Positions 53,543 to 62,835 of a DNA stretch of 64,000 bases are shown here, one piece after another. The notes under the pieces are model-generated. The model searched no databases and was not told where the DNA came from. It worked only from the letters and a program-made list of their open reading frames with translations. This DNA comes from Treponema sp. (GTDB taxonomy: Bacteria > Spirochaetota > Spirochaetia > Treponematales > Breznakiellaceae). Location: contig WQSN01000001.1 in the NCBI GenBank assembly GCA_009787835.1, forward strand, positions 99,072 through 163,071. The letters are read 5' to 3'. The stretch's first letter is position 1, and each line of letters starts with the position of its first letter. The position numbers and the translations under genes were made by a program.

Positions 53543-56212
53543 TTACGCGGTAAAACTGTCCGCTATAACGGCGGCTTTGTCAAATTCACTGTGTAATAAT
53601 TGAACTGTAATTTCATCAAGAATATTATTTATGTAATCAGGCCATATTTTTTGCTTCAAATCATTAATAGCGTCTTTTGCTGTTTTTTTATTGAGTTCAA
53701 AGCATGCGGTCTTTATATATTGCAGTTTGTCACGCAGATAAACCGAATCTTCGTCTGATATTTCCTCTTTTTGGTTTTTACTTTTAGGTTTAAATTTCGC
53801 AATAAGTGATTTTAAATTATTTATCAATGCGGGAGTTTCAATTAGAATCAACTCAAGATTACGCTCTTTTCCTGCCTGTTCAAGTTTTCCTGCGGTGTCA
53901 GATAACTCAATCTCGCCAATATTCGCAAGAGCGCTTTTAATGCCATGAATTGTAATAATAAACAGTTCAATGTTTTTGATGTCGCATATTTCAGAAGAGC
54001 CGTTTTTATATAAAAATATGTTATTCATGATATCTAAGGTGTTTTCAGCGTCACGAATAAAAAACTTTTTTAATTCTGAACTAAAGGTGCTGTTTCTGCC
54101 GCTTACAGCTTTTTCGCGCTGTGTAAGCCTCGCCGCTTCCACAACTTCAGGCGGTTTTTTATTCCTGATAAATTCATTTAACACCAGGTTTAATTCCCGC
54201 GAGTCAACCGGTTTTGATACAAAGCCGTCAAAACCATTTTTTAAGAATATTTCAGCCTGTCCTACAATGGCATTTGCCGTTAGCGCGATGATGTAATTCC
54301 CATATTCCATATCACGCAGTATTTTTACAGCCTCCATGCCGTCCATTACAGGCATCATGTGATCCATAAATATTATATCATATACAGCGCCCATCCTGAT
54401 TTTTTCAATCGCTTCAAACGCGCTGTTTGCCGAATCAATTTTCAATCCGTAAGGAATGAGCATTCCTTTGGTAACATAAATATTAGTTTCCACATCATCA
54501 ACAATCAGTACGCTTCCATAGGGCATATATTCGCGCATAAACTGGTTCTTTTTTGTAATTGTAGAACTTTGAAAACAAAAATCGTGCAATCTGCCTGTTA
54601 GCTCCCTGCCGCAGACTTCAGTTCCCGTTTGTTTCTGCGGAATGCGAACATTTATCACTGAGCCTTTACCAGGTTCGCTTTGAACAGTAATGCTTCCTTT
54701 TAATAAATCAATAAAACGTTTTGTGATGTTCATACCAAGTCCCGCGCCGACAGTCGTGCGGTTGGCCTCAATGTTAAAGCGGGTGTACTCATCGAAAATT
54801 TTATTTATCTGTTCTTCTGTCATACCCTGCCCTGTATCGCTTACAGTGAAAACAAGCGTAACATTTTCATCATTTAATTCCCTTTCGCAGGAAATCTGAA
54901 GATCCACTTTGCCTTCGTCGGTATATTTAAATGCATTGGAAAGAATGTTATTTAACACCTGTTTAATGCGCAGCTCATCGCCGTATAAATTATAGGGAGT
55001 ATTCTCGTCAATATTAAGAGAAAAAGTTATAGGCTTGCTTTCAAACCGGAGGCAGTTCAACTGTACGGTATCATTTATCAGACTCGGGATATTGTATTTT
55101 ACCGGAATCAGCTCCAGCTTTCCCGCTTCAATTTTTGATAAATCAAGAATATCATTTATTATATTCAGCAATAATTCACCTGACTCGTAAATTTTTAGGA
55201 AAGCTTCCTTATTGCTGGGCGAAAGAATTTTATTCTGAAGTTGAATTTCTGCAATTCCCAAAATCGCGTTCATTGGCGTGCGTATTTCATGGCTCATGTT
55301 GGCAAGAAATGCGCTTTTGTAACGGTTGCTTTTTTCAGCGAATTCCTTCGCGGCGATCAGTTCCGTCATGTCAACACAGTGCTGCATGTGAACAATTTTT
55401 CCGTTTGGCCAGTCAATGTATCTGTCGCTGTTTCTGTAAATTTTGTTTGTCAATGTGCTGTGCTCTTCCCATGTAATAACTTTTTCAGGATTATTGTCCA
55501 GCTGTATACACGGACAGAATTCGCATCTTTCGTCACGGTTTTTCTGCAGAATTTTATAGCATAATTTTCCTTCATACTCGCCTGTTATATCATAATGCTT
55601 TTTCATGCAATCATTAATGAAAAGTATTTCTCCTGTTTCAGGATCGGATACATAGATCATTGAATCAAGACTGTTTAGGATTCTTTGCATGGAAGTAATG
55701 GAAACATTTTTCTGCCTGTTAGCCTCGTTTGCTTCCTTTAGCAGAAGCTTTAAATCGCTCATATCACGTATAATTCCGATTAAGCCGATGATCTTGTCAT
55801 CATGAACCAATGGGGCCTTTATGGTCTCTACAAATTTTTTTGATCCATCAGGGAATGTAATCCATTCCTTTATTTTGATGGTAGCGCCTTCCTGCAGCAC
55901 TTTCCTGTCTGTTTCTTCTACATCATCGGGAATTCTGCTGCAAAGCTCCTTATTACTCAATGTTGTCTTTCCTAATAATTGCGCTTCGCTGCATCCTGCG
56001 AATTTTTCAAAACCCGGGTTACAGCTTGTGTATCTGCCGTTTATATCCTTGCATAGAACCATGTCAGGCATGGACCTGTAAATTGCTGAAAAAGCTATCA
56101 TTTGATTTTTATAATGTATTTTTAACGCATTGTTTTTTATCAGATGCAGGATCAGGGTGAATATCAGCGATAAGGAGAGACTTGCCGCCAATATTATAAT
56201 TATTGTTTTCAT
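53543..56212 (-). CDS. Hybrid sensor histidine kinase (PAS-PAS-HisKA-HATPase-REC-HPt)
   Basis: 889 aa. One membrane helix at residues 2-25, then two PAS domains (about 40-155 and 175-285). The second carries a cysteine cluster (RCEFCPCIQL). The H-box is SHEIRTPMNAILG, the N-box VLNNILSNAFKYT and the G-boxes DTGQGM and GAGLGMNITKRF. The receiver domain has VLIVDDVETN and IIFMDHMMPVMDG with the phospho-Asp. A C-terminal HPt domain has TIHGIKSALANIG with its His. Phosphate should pass His-Asp-His to an outside response regulator, which is not in the window. The promoter abuts the ATG (leaderless type). Confidence 0.92.
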   Translation of the reverse strand: MKTIIIILAASLSLSLIFTLILHLIKNNALKIHYKNQMIAFSAIYRSMPDMVLCKDINGRYTSCNPGFEKFAGCSEAQLLGKTTLSNKELCSRIPDDVEETDRKVLQEGATIKIKEWITFPDGSKKFVETIKAPLVHDDKIIGLIGIIRDMSDLKLLLKEANEANRQKNVSITSMQRILNSLDSMIYVSDPETGEILFINDCMKKHYDITGEYEGKLCYKILQKNRDERCEFCPCIQLDNNPEKVITWEEHSTLTNKIYRNSDRYIDWPNGKIVHMQHCVDMTELIAAKEFAEKSNRYKSAFLANMSHEIRTPMNAILGIAEIQLQNKILSPSNKEAFLKIYESGELLLNIINDILDLSKIEAGKLELIPVKYNIPSLINDTVQLNCLRFESKPITFSLNIDENTPYNLYGDELRIKQVLNNILSNAFKYTDEGKVDLQISCERELNDENVTLVFTVSDTGQGMTEEQINKIFDEYTRFNIEANRTTVGAGLGMNITKRFIDLLKGSITVQSEPGKGSVINVRIPQKQTGTEVCGRELTGRLHDFCFQSSTITKKNQFMREYMPYGSVLIVDDVETNIYVTKGMLIPYGLKIDSANSAFEAIEKIRMGAVYDIIFMDHMMPVMDGMEAVKILRDMEYGNYIIALTANAIVGQAEIFLKNGFDGFVSKPVDSRELNLVLNEFIRNKKPPEVVEAARLTQREKAVSGRNSTFSSELKKFFIRDAENTLDIMNNIFLYKNGSSEICDIKNIELFIITIHGIKSALANIGEIELSDTAGKLEQAGKERNLELILIETPALINNLKSLIAKFKPKSKNQKEEISDEDSVYLRDKLQYIKTACFELNKKTAKDAINDLKQKIWPDYINNILDEITVQLLHSEFDKAAVIADSFTA

Positions 56213-56218
56213 TAATTT

Positions 56219-56247
56219 ATTTTAATATTAAAGAAAGTTATGTGCAA
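56219..56247 (-). promoter_or_regulatory. Promoter of the hybrid kinase (leaderless type)
   Basis: TTGCAC, a 17-nt spacer and TAAAAT on the minus strand. The -10 ends six bases before the ATG at 56212, and no Shine-Dalgarno is present. Confidence 0.6.
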
Positions 56248-56333
56248 TAAAAAATAAAAATCAGATATAATATAGGAGTAATATTATTTTTCACTGAATT
56301 GATTTAAATGTATGTATTAATGCAAAGAGCATG

Positions 56334-56373
56334 AAAAAAGCGGTATATTTAGAAAATATACCGCTTTTTTTTT
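56334..56373. terminator. Strong bidirectional intrinsic terminator
   Basis: GCGGTATATTT-AGA-AAATATACCGC is a perfect 11-bp stem flanked by A6 on the left and a T-run on the right, so the paired region extends further. It works in both directions and ends the sugar ABC operon read from the right. Confidence 0.93.
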
Positions 56374-56434
56374 AAGATTGGACTTACCCTGTAACCATCA
56401 TGGTTGTCGGGATTAAGTCCTGCGCGTTAGCTGA

Positions 56435-57778
56435 TTATCTTGTCAGTCTTGTAATCAGATCCATTACCTGCTGCGAGGCCGCGGCATTGGTAATCCGTCC
56501 GTACGCCGCCTGCTGATAAATAAGGAAGAGTCCTGAGTTCCATTCCGTGTCGCCTGGCATATTGGGATTGGGAGGAGACGCGTTCTTTCCAGCGACATCA
56601 AGATACGCGACTATCTTCTTTGTAATATCATTCGCTTTAGCTGCAACCGCGGCCCTGGTAGCCGGTGTTACCGGTACTCCGGGATCTGCGCCCATTTGCT
56701 CCCATACTCTTGGGTCATTCACCCTGAAGTTAATATACTTGGCGGCGGCTTCTGCATTCTTTGAATTGACGTTAATAGCCATCATCTGGCTCATCTGGGC
56801 CCAAAGACCTTTGGTTACAGAAGCGTTGGGGAGCATAATAAGATCAAGTTCATCTTCTATTGCTCCCTGATAACCGTTAAGCTGATTTGACCATATAAAG
56901 GAAAGAGCGGTTTTCCCTGCAATAAGGGATGATGTTGATTCATTGGTTTCCGCGTAATCCGCAGCGGTCGCCGCAGGAGGAATTACTCCGGCCTGACGCC
57001 AGCCTGACCACAGATCAAAATATCTTTGAATAATGGCCGCAGTCAGATGAGTTTTAGAGCCGTCCCACATCGGAGTCTGGTTATCGCCAGCCCAGTAACC
57101 AAAGAAAACTGAACCAGTTGTTGTTGAGCCGTTATCTGTCATGGCATAGGTGCCTGCCGGAAGCCTTGCCTGAACAGCTTTAAGCCATGTATCAAATTCC
57201 GCCCAGTTCATGTCAACTTTTGGAAGCGGAGCGCCGACCCTTTGCAGCATGGATTTATTATAAACCAATGCCGGCATATTGGTGCCCGCGGAAATTGCGT
57301 AAAGGGTTCCGTTTCTTGTTCCGGCGTTAATGGCCGCCTGATCAACATTTGATATATTCAGAACTCCGCTAGCCACAAACGGATCCAAAGGAAGGAGCAT
57401 ATCCTTTAATTCCGGCACATTCCTGCCGTCATCATTAATATTTCCCAGATTTGAAAAATAGCCGCCAAGCTGAATAATATCCGCAGCTCCGCCTCCGCGG
57501 AATGTTGTCAGGAACTTGTTAAAATGCTGATCTGTTCCCGGCGCGGGTTCGCCTGCGATAATAATTCCTGTTTCTGCCAGGAAAATGTCATTGGTTAGCT
57601 GATAATTTCTAATCCGAGCTTCACCTCCCCAGAACGACCAGCGTACAACCGATGTAGACGATGCGGCCGCGGCCGGCGCTGCTGCTGACGATGATGATGA
57701 CTGCTGCCGGTTTCCGCCCGCAAAAATCATGCCGCCTGCCAAAATAATCAACGCTAAAATCATAATTACCTTTTTCAT
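56435..57778 (-). CDS. Sugar ABC transporter substrate-binding protein (family 1)
   Basis: 447 aa. The signal peptide ends IFAGGNRQQSSSS without a lipobox Cys, so the protein is probably free or only loosely held in the periplasm. A low-complexity Ser/Ala linker follows, then the MalE-like fold: VVRWSFWGGEARIRN, TLYAISAGTNMPALVYN and DPRVWEQMGADPGVPVTP. AGGAGGAAAT precedes the ATG. It is the last gene of a four-gene minus-strand operon. Context (GH43-like gene) suggests an oligosaccharide ligand such as arabino- or xylo-oligosaccharides. Confidence 0.93.
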   Translation of the reverse strand: MKKVIMILALIILAGGMIFAGGNRQQSSSSSAAAPAAAASSTSVVRWSFWGGEARIRNYQLTNDIFLAETGIIIAGEPAPGTDQHFNKFLTTFRGGGAADIIQLGGYFSNLGNINDDGRNVPELKDMLLPLDPFVASGVLNISNVDQAAINAGTRNGTLYAISAGTNMPALVYNKSMLQRVGAPLPKVDMNWAEFDTWLKAVQARLPAGTYAMTDNGSTTTGSVFFGYWAGDNQTPMWDGSKTHLTAAIIQRYFDLWSGWRQAGVIPPAATAADYAETNESTSSLIAGKTALSFIWSNQLNGYQGAIEDELDLIMLPNASVTKGLWAQMSQMMAINVNSKNAEAAAKYINFRVNDPRVWEQMGADPGVPVTPATRAAVAAKANDITKKIVAYLDVAGKNASPPNPNMPGDTEWNSGLFLIYQQAAYGRITNAAASQQVMDLITRLTR

Positions 57779-57811
57779 GATTTCCTCCTAAAAATTTTTA
57801 TTAAGGGTAAA

Positions 57812-58657
57812 CTACCCTTTAATACCCGTGGTTGTAATACCCTGCACAAAGTATCTCTGCAAACTGAAAAACAGAATAAAGCAGGGAATAAGCGATAATA
57901 CAGACATCGCGAACATGGAACCCCATGATGAAACGCCCGTTGAATCCAAAAAGAGCCGTAATCCTAACGGAACTGTATATAGTTCAGGTGAATTTAAAAA
58001 TATCATCTGGCTGAAAAAGTCATCCCATGTCCACAGGAATTTAAAAAGCAATGTTGTAATAACGGCTGGAATGCTTAGGGGAAGAATAATTCTGAAATAA
58101 ATTCCGAATTTATTACAGCCGTCAATAACAGCCGATTCGTCCATATCTTTCGGAAGGCTTCGTATAAACTGCACCATCAGGAAAATAAAGAACGCCTCTC
58201 CGCCGAAAAAAGACGGGATGATAAAGGGATAAAAAGTATCTACCCATCCGAACATGCGGAAAATCACATAACGCGGCAGGGTTGTAACATGACCGGGAAG
58301 CATCAATGTTACCATCATTATGGCAAACCAGAATTTCTTTCCGATAAAATTTAATCTTGCGAAGGCATACGCTGTAACGGAACAGGCTACCGCGTTTATT
58401 AAAGTGCATGTAACGCTGATAAAAAAGGAATTGGTAAAAAAAGTGCCGAATGAAACAATGTGAATGCCCTTCCAGCCATTAATGTAATTCTGTAAAGTCC
58501 AGACTTCAGGCAGCAGTTTTGGATTGCTGAATATCTGGTTTGCTTCCTTAAACGAAGCCATAATAAGCCAGATAATCGGATAAAGCATACTGATGCCAAG
58601 AATAATAATTATAAGATGAGTAATAATGGCGGATAAAATTGAGCGTTCTCTTTTCAT
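57812..58657 (-). CDS. Sugar ABC transporter permease, MalG type
   Basis: 281 aa with six membrane helices. The EAA loop reads ESAVIDGCNKFGIYFRIILPLSIP. It overlaps the MalF-type gene by 4 nt. No ATPase gene is present, so a shared MsmK-like ATPase encoded elsewhere is expected. Confidence 0.95.
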   Translation of the reverse strand: MKRERSILSAIITHLIIIILGISMLYPIIWLIMASFKEANQIFSNPKLLPEVWTLQNYINGWKGIHIVSFGTFFTNSFFISVTCTLINAVACSVTAYAFARLNFIGKKFWFAIMMVTLMLPGHVTTLPRYVIFRMFGWVDTFYPFIIPSFFGGEAFFIFLMVQFIRSLPKDMDESAVIDGCNKFGIYFRIILPLSIPAVITTLLFKFLWTWDDFFSQMIFLNSPELYTVPLGLRLFLDSTGVSSWGSMFAMSVLSLIPCFILFFSLQRYFVQGITTTGIKG

Positions 58658-59622
58658 TCGCCGCTCCCGTAACTCACAAGTCTGCCAGAAAATTTAAACG
58701 CTATAAAGGTAAAAAAGGCGATAATCACAAGCAGTACCCAGGCCATTGCCGAAGCGTACCCCATGTGTCCGTAGGCAAATCCGCGCAGGTAAAGATAAAG
58801 GCTGTAGAACATTGTAGAATCTATCGGTCCGCCTGTACCGCCTGAAATAATAAACGCCTGGGTAAATGCCTGGAACGCGCCAATCATCTGCATAATGAAA
58901 TTAAAGAAAATAATCGGAGAAAGACAGGGTAAAGTAATTGAAATGAACTGCCTGACCTTCCCTGCCCCATCAACACTGGCGGCTTCGTAATACTCGGCAG
59001 GAATTTGCTTTAGCCCCGCCAGAAAAATTATCATGGGAGAACCAAACTGCCACACCGATAAAATGACAAGCGTATAGAGGGCGTATTCAGGACTGGAAAT
59101 CCACGACGGAGGATTAATCGAACCGTTGGAAACAGCCCTAATCATCATATTAATGGCGCCGTCACCCGCAAAAAGCCTCCGCCATAAAACGGCAATAGCC
59201 ACAGAACCGCCAAGAAGAGTCGGAATATAATAAATTGTCCTGTATAAAGGTATACCCTTCAGTTTTTGGCTCATCATCATGGCAACAGCCAGAGCAAAAA
59301 TCAATTTGGATGGAACTGAAATAAAAACATACTTTAATGTAACCATGAGAGAATTCATAAACCGTTCATCTCTGGGGAAATCATCGCTTCCAACGAACAT
59401 GACAAAGTAATTTCGCATACCAATCCATTTAGGATCCTGAATCATATTGAACTGGGTAAAGGAAAGGTAAAGCGAATAAATCATCGGGTAGATTATCAGG
59501 AGAAAGAAACCAAGAAGCCAGGGAATCATAAAAACATAGGATGATAGATTATCTTTTATTACGCTGTTTAAGGATCTGCCCGACTTTAAATAAATTTTCT
59601 GTTTGGCGGTATTACCTTTCAT
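58654..59622 (-). CDS. Sugar ABC transporter permease, MalF type
   Basis: 322 aa. A basic cytosolic N-terminus leads into six membrane helices. The EAA loop is EYYEAASVDGAGKVRQFISITLPCLSP. It forms the heterodimeric channel with the downstream MalG-type protein. It lies 70 bp after the GH43-like gene with AAGGAC before the ATG. Confidence 0.95.
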   Translation of the reverse strand: MKGNTAKQKIYLKSGRSLNSVIKDNLSSYVFMIPWLLGFFLLIIYPMIYSLYLSFTQFNMIQDPKWIGMRNYFVMFVGSDDFPRDERFMNSLMVTLKYVFISVPSKLIFALAVAMMMSQKLKGIPLYRTIYYIPTLLGGSVAIAVLWRRLFAGDGAINMMIRAVSNGSINPPSWISSPEYALYTLVILSVWQFGSPMIIFLAGLKQIPAEYYEAASVDGAGKVRQFISITLPCLSPIIFFNFIMQMIGAFQAFTQAFIISGGTGGPIDSTMFYSLYLYLRGFAYGHMGYASAMAWVLLVIIAFFTFIAFKFSGRLVSYGSGE

Positions 59623-59692
59623 TATTTGTCCTTAAATATAATAGCATGGATGAAAATATTAGTATATACACTTCAAAAAAATAATGATGCTA

Positions 59693-60604
59693 TCAAGTCT
59701 TGGGTGACAGGTTATTCGCTCTTATTAAACCGTTTTCTTCAATCATTTCTATAAAGACAGGTCTTTCATTGGGACTGTTATTTGGGCTGTGAATTGCAAG
59801 ATATAATTTCCCTTCAATTGAGTGAAACAGCATACCATGTCCTCCGTCCGCGCTGTACAATGGTTCATTCTGCTGTTTCCATGGGCCTTCAATGCGGGAT
59901 GATTCAGATACCGCAAGCCCTATTCTGTATTTTCCGTCAGGTCCGAATGACGACCACAGCATAAGCAGGTTTCCGTTTTTTGCTGTATAGAGAAACGGAC
60001 CGTCTGTCACAAAACCAGTAACTCGGCCTTTAAACTCGCTTGCCCACGGCGCTTCACTGGCTTTGAAAAGCAGATGCGGACTGCCTGATGCTTTTTTTAA
60101 ATCATCGGTAAGAGGCATAATACAGATTTCCCCGTCTGTCACCTGCTGCCATTCATGGCAAAAAATCATCCAGGGTTTTTGCTGTTCATCGACATATAAA
60201 GTGCCGTCAAGGCATTCCCAGTCAGGCGGAGTTACAGGCCCGTCGCTCCATGGTAAAAAATATTTATCAAGAGACTGTGTCTTTAATACTGCAGTTCCCC
60301 TGCGCCCCTGTACAGGTTTGAATGTTGCGAACATATAGTATTCATTATTGTACCTGTAAACCTCAGGCGCCCAGAAATTTATCTTGGACCAAAAATTTTC
60401 CTGCGGGCGAAAACAGGGAAAGGGGCCGTCAAATTCTTCCAAACCAGCTTGCAGGTAACCCGCGTGTGGGCGGCTTATATACATATCAAAACCCACGCCT
60501 GCGGATTTCCAAATATCTTTATCAGTGGAGCCGAAAAGATAATAACTGTCATTCTCCAAAAGAATGAAAGGATCCCTTATTTGTATATCTCTGATATGCG
60601 GCAT
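59693..60604 (-). CDS. Glycoside hydrolase family 43-like enzyme
   Basis: 303 aa five-bladed beta-propeller, first gene of the sugar operon. IRDPFILLENDSYYLFGS holds the likely catalytic base Asp, INFWAPEVYRYNNEYYMFA and CLDGTLYVDEQ the next blades with the pKa-modulating Asp. FVTDGPFLYTAKNGNLLML occupies the site of the general acid, where most GH43 have EGP, so the acid here is Asp or another residue. There is no signal peptide, so it acts in the cytosol on imported oligosaccharides, perhaps an arabinosidase or xylosidase. The ORF track starts at a TTG; ATG 60604 (MPHIRDIQ) is better. Confidence 0.82.
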   Translation of the reverse strand: MPHIRDIQIRDPFILLENDSYYLFGSTDKDIWKSAGVGFDMYISRPHAGYLQAGLEEFDGPFPCFRPQENFWSKINFWAPEVYRYNNEYYMFATFKPVQGRRGTAVLKTQSLDKYFLPWSDGPVTPPDWECLDGTLYVDEQQKPWMIFCHEWQQVTDGEICIMPLTDDLKKASGSPHLLFKASEAPWASEFKGRVTGFVTDGPFLYTAKNGNLLMLWSSFGPDGKYRIGLAVSESSRIEGPWKQQNEPLYSADGGHGMLFHSIEGKLYLAIHSPNNSPNERPVFIEMIEENGLIRANNLSPKT

Positions 60605-60671
60605 AATTATATACAACTTATCATGTTCAAAACGATTTTTTCAATAGAGTTACATCAAAGGCTGCTGTTCC

Positions 60672-60701
60672 AAAAACTGAGGTAATGGAACAGCCTCAGT
60701 T
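60672..60701 (-). terminator. Terminator/attenuator-like hairpin between the LRR gene and the GH43 operon
   Basis: On the minus strand AACTGAGG, an 11-nt loop and CCTCAGTT run into TTT, beginning inside the LRR stop codon. A competing stem GGCTGTTCC with GGAACAG-CA-GCC (60695-60687 and 60671-60660) uses the first hairpin's loop and 5' arm. The two cannot form together, which resembles an attenuator. A simple terminator is the plainer reading. Confidence 0.5.
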
Positions 60702-62679
60702 ATTCAGCATTATTCCCGATTCCCCGTATATATTCCTTATGAGTTTTTATCATATATTCATCCCTTAATTTTAACGGGACGCAGTCAATGCCTTCTGTTG
60801 TCCCTTCTTTCGCTCCGGCGGAAAAATTCAGTTCTTCTCCGGCTTTGCCTGTCTGCACTGTGAGAAGGCATAAATCATAGCTGCGCATAGGCTCTGGAAT
60901 GTCACGTAATAACGCTCCTTTTTTTACTGAATAATGGCAGAGTTCCGGAGACGGATCGTGTACCGCGCTTATCGCGTTATAACTGCGGTTTATGGCGACA
61001 CGGCAGATTAGTTCATAATCCTCACGGCTTAAGCGATCTGGTTTTATAAATTCCAAACCGCAGTGCCAGTAATCGCTTTGCAGTACCGCTTCAAGGCAAA
61101 CCTGAAGGTATTCTTTTTCTGATAACAGATCGTCGCGGATTATTTTAAGCCTGTTATCTATTTTTTTCCGGTTCTCCGAACATTTCGCGGCTGCCCTGCA
61201 TACATTAAAATAATACGCGCCGAGTTTTTCCGGATTGACGTCTTCTATCGCATAACTGCTTTTTTTAACAGCCTCTTCGCAAATATTATAGTATTGATAG
61301 TCGGATATACTTAATTTCACATGTTTTACCGCGTGGGGATACTCGTTTACCGCCGCAAGGCATTGCCTGATATAAACATCATAATACGCCGCGTTACTGC
61401 CTGCTTGATCAAAGCTGCTGTTCATCGCAATCAATTTTTTATATTCTTTCTGATGCCCCTGATTGCTTGCCATGAAGTTGATTTTATTCTTAAAATTTTT
61501 GCGTATCCTGGAGATTTCTTTTCTAATAAAATTATTACATCCTATATCAAGAGTATTCAGGCAGGGCAGGCTGAAAATAGATTCCGGCAGCGATGTGAAT
61601 AAATTATCAAACAGAAGTATCTTCTCCAGTTTTTGCAGATTTCCGATATTTTCACCTAACGCTGAAATTCCAGTGCCGTATATCCTTATTTCTGTCAGAT
61701 TGGCAAGACTATAAAACGAAGGCGGAATATTCTGCACTAAGTTCCCTACAAAGGTAAATTTGCGCAAATCGCCCATATTGCCAAATATATCAGGAATTTC
61801 TGTTAAATTAAATTTTGTGCCGTATATTTCAAGCTTTTCAAGTTTACGCATCCCGGATACGGCTTTCAGCGGATTGATCTCTGTTGCGTTTTTTCCGTTA
61901 TCCGCTGTTTGCAGATGACGAAGGGAGAGTTTTTTTAGATTAACAAGGCGCGAAAGATAATCGTATCCATTATCGATTACCAAAGTATCAAGAGAAAGGG
62001 ATTCAAATGCGGGACAGGAAGCAAGAATTTTTGTTAACCTTTCCATATCCAAAACCTTGCCTTCATTATACCTGAACAGGGATTTAATCTTAATTTTTTT
62101 TAAAGATTTGTGTCCTGAAAAAGATCCAGGGAAGTTTACAAAATTTATTGTATCTGAGAGAAAAGATACATTGAGCGTCTTTAGGTTTTTTAAATTACAC
62201 AAAGTTTCAGGAAGCGAAATATCAGCATTGATGCAGACAGTCAATTTTTGCAATTTTTTTAAAGCGCATATTTCCTGCGGGAATTTATCATCCCTGTTTA
62301 TCCAGAAATTCAGTTCATCAAGATTTACAGCGTTGACAATGTCTGCGGGAGGGCAGACAGATGTTTTTATATAACGCAGCGCGGGAAGTGAAAAAATATA
62401 ACCGGGGATTTCAGAGACTTCAGTATTGGAAATATCAAGTTCTTCAAGATTTCTGCACTCCCCTATTACATCAGGTATTTCCGTCAAAACATTCTGATTG
62501 TTTAAATTAATTTTCTTTACTGTGTTTTTTACAGCGGCAATTCGGGCGGTAATATCATCCATGTTGATGCAATATATGCCGCCTTGCGGAAAACCAAATC
62601 CGGGCGCTTCATCTTCATAATGCAGATCAAGCGTTTCCAGATTGACAGTCCGCTGCATATCAGAATTTCTTTTAATCAT
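60700..62679 (-). CDS. Leucine-rich-repeat protein with C-terminal DUF4116-like helical repeats
   Basis: 659 aa, no signal peptide. The first 430 residues contain about a dozen irregular leucine-rich repeats (for example NVLTEIPDVIGECRNLEELD, LTEIRIYGTGISALGENIGN). The C-terminal part is made of repeating helical units (YNICEEAVKKSSYAIEDV, YLQVCLEAVLQSDYW, YELICRVAINRSYNAI) like DUF4116-type repeats of spirochaete and Legionella proteins. It is probably a protein-binding scaffold. The role is unknown; an exported effector cannot be excluded. ATG 62679 with AGGGG six bases upstream is preferred over 62739 and 62685. Confidence 0.82.
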   Translation of the reverse strand: MIKRNSDMQRTVNLETLDLHYEDEAPGFGFPQGGIYCINMDDITARIAAVKNTVKKINLNNQNVLTEIPDVIGECRNLEELDISNTEVSEIPGYIFSLPALRYIKTSVCPPADIVNAVNLDELNFWINRDDKFPQEICALKKLQKLTVCINADISLPETLCNLKNLKTLNVSFLSDTINFVNFPGSFSGHKSLKKIKIKSLFRYNEGKVLDMERLTKILASCPAFESLSLDTLVIDNGYDYLSRLVNLKKLSLRHLQTADNGKNATEINPLKAVSGMRKLEKLEIYGTKFNLTEIPDIFGNMGDLRKFTFVGNLVQNIPPSFYSLANLTEIRIYGTGISALGENIGNLQKLEKILLFDNLFTSLPESIFSLPCLNTLDIGCNNFIRKEISRIRKNFKNKINFMASNQGHQKEYKKLIAMNSSFDQAGSNAAYYDVYIRQCLAAVNEYPHAVKHVKLSISDYQYYNICEEAVKKSSYAIEDVNPEKLGAYYFNVCRAAAKCSENRKKIDNRLKIIRDDLLSEKEYLQVCLEAVLQSDYWHCGLEFIKPDRLSREDYELICRVAINRSYNAISAVHDPSPELCHYSVKKGALLRDIPEPMRSYDLCLLTVQTGKAGEELNFSAGAKEGTTEGIDCVPLKLRDEYMIKTHKEYIRGIGNNAE

Positions 62680-62772
62680 TTTCATCCCCTGTTTAATAAT
62701 TTTAAACCATAAATCAGAAAATATAAATAAAAAAAACATGCGTCTGTTTTGCCGAAATAAATCTGTTTCTTA

Positions 62773-62801
62773 TTGAATATTTTTTGGAATTATGGCATAA
62801 T
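62773..62801 (+). promoter_or_regulatory. Promoter of the iron-type ABC operon
   Basis: TTGAAT, a 17-nt spacer and CATAAT, followed by a 34-nt stretch with a normal ACGGAGG Shine-Dalgarno before the ATG at 62836. Unlike several other promoters in the window it has a leader. Confidence 0.6.
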
Positions 62802-62835
62802 TAGTAAAATTTTCTTTTTAATACGGAGGTAATTA

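Noticed and set aside
55135-55564. Overlapping Cys/Phe-rich plus-strand ORFs (113 and 107 aa)
   Set aside because: They lie antisense to the PAS and HisKA regions of the hybrid kinase and have no coding signature.
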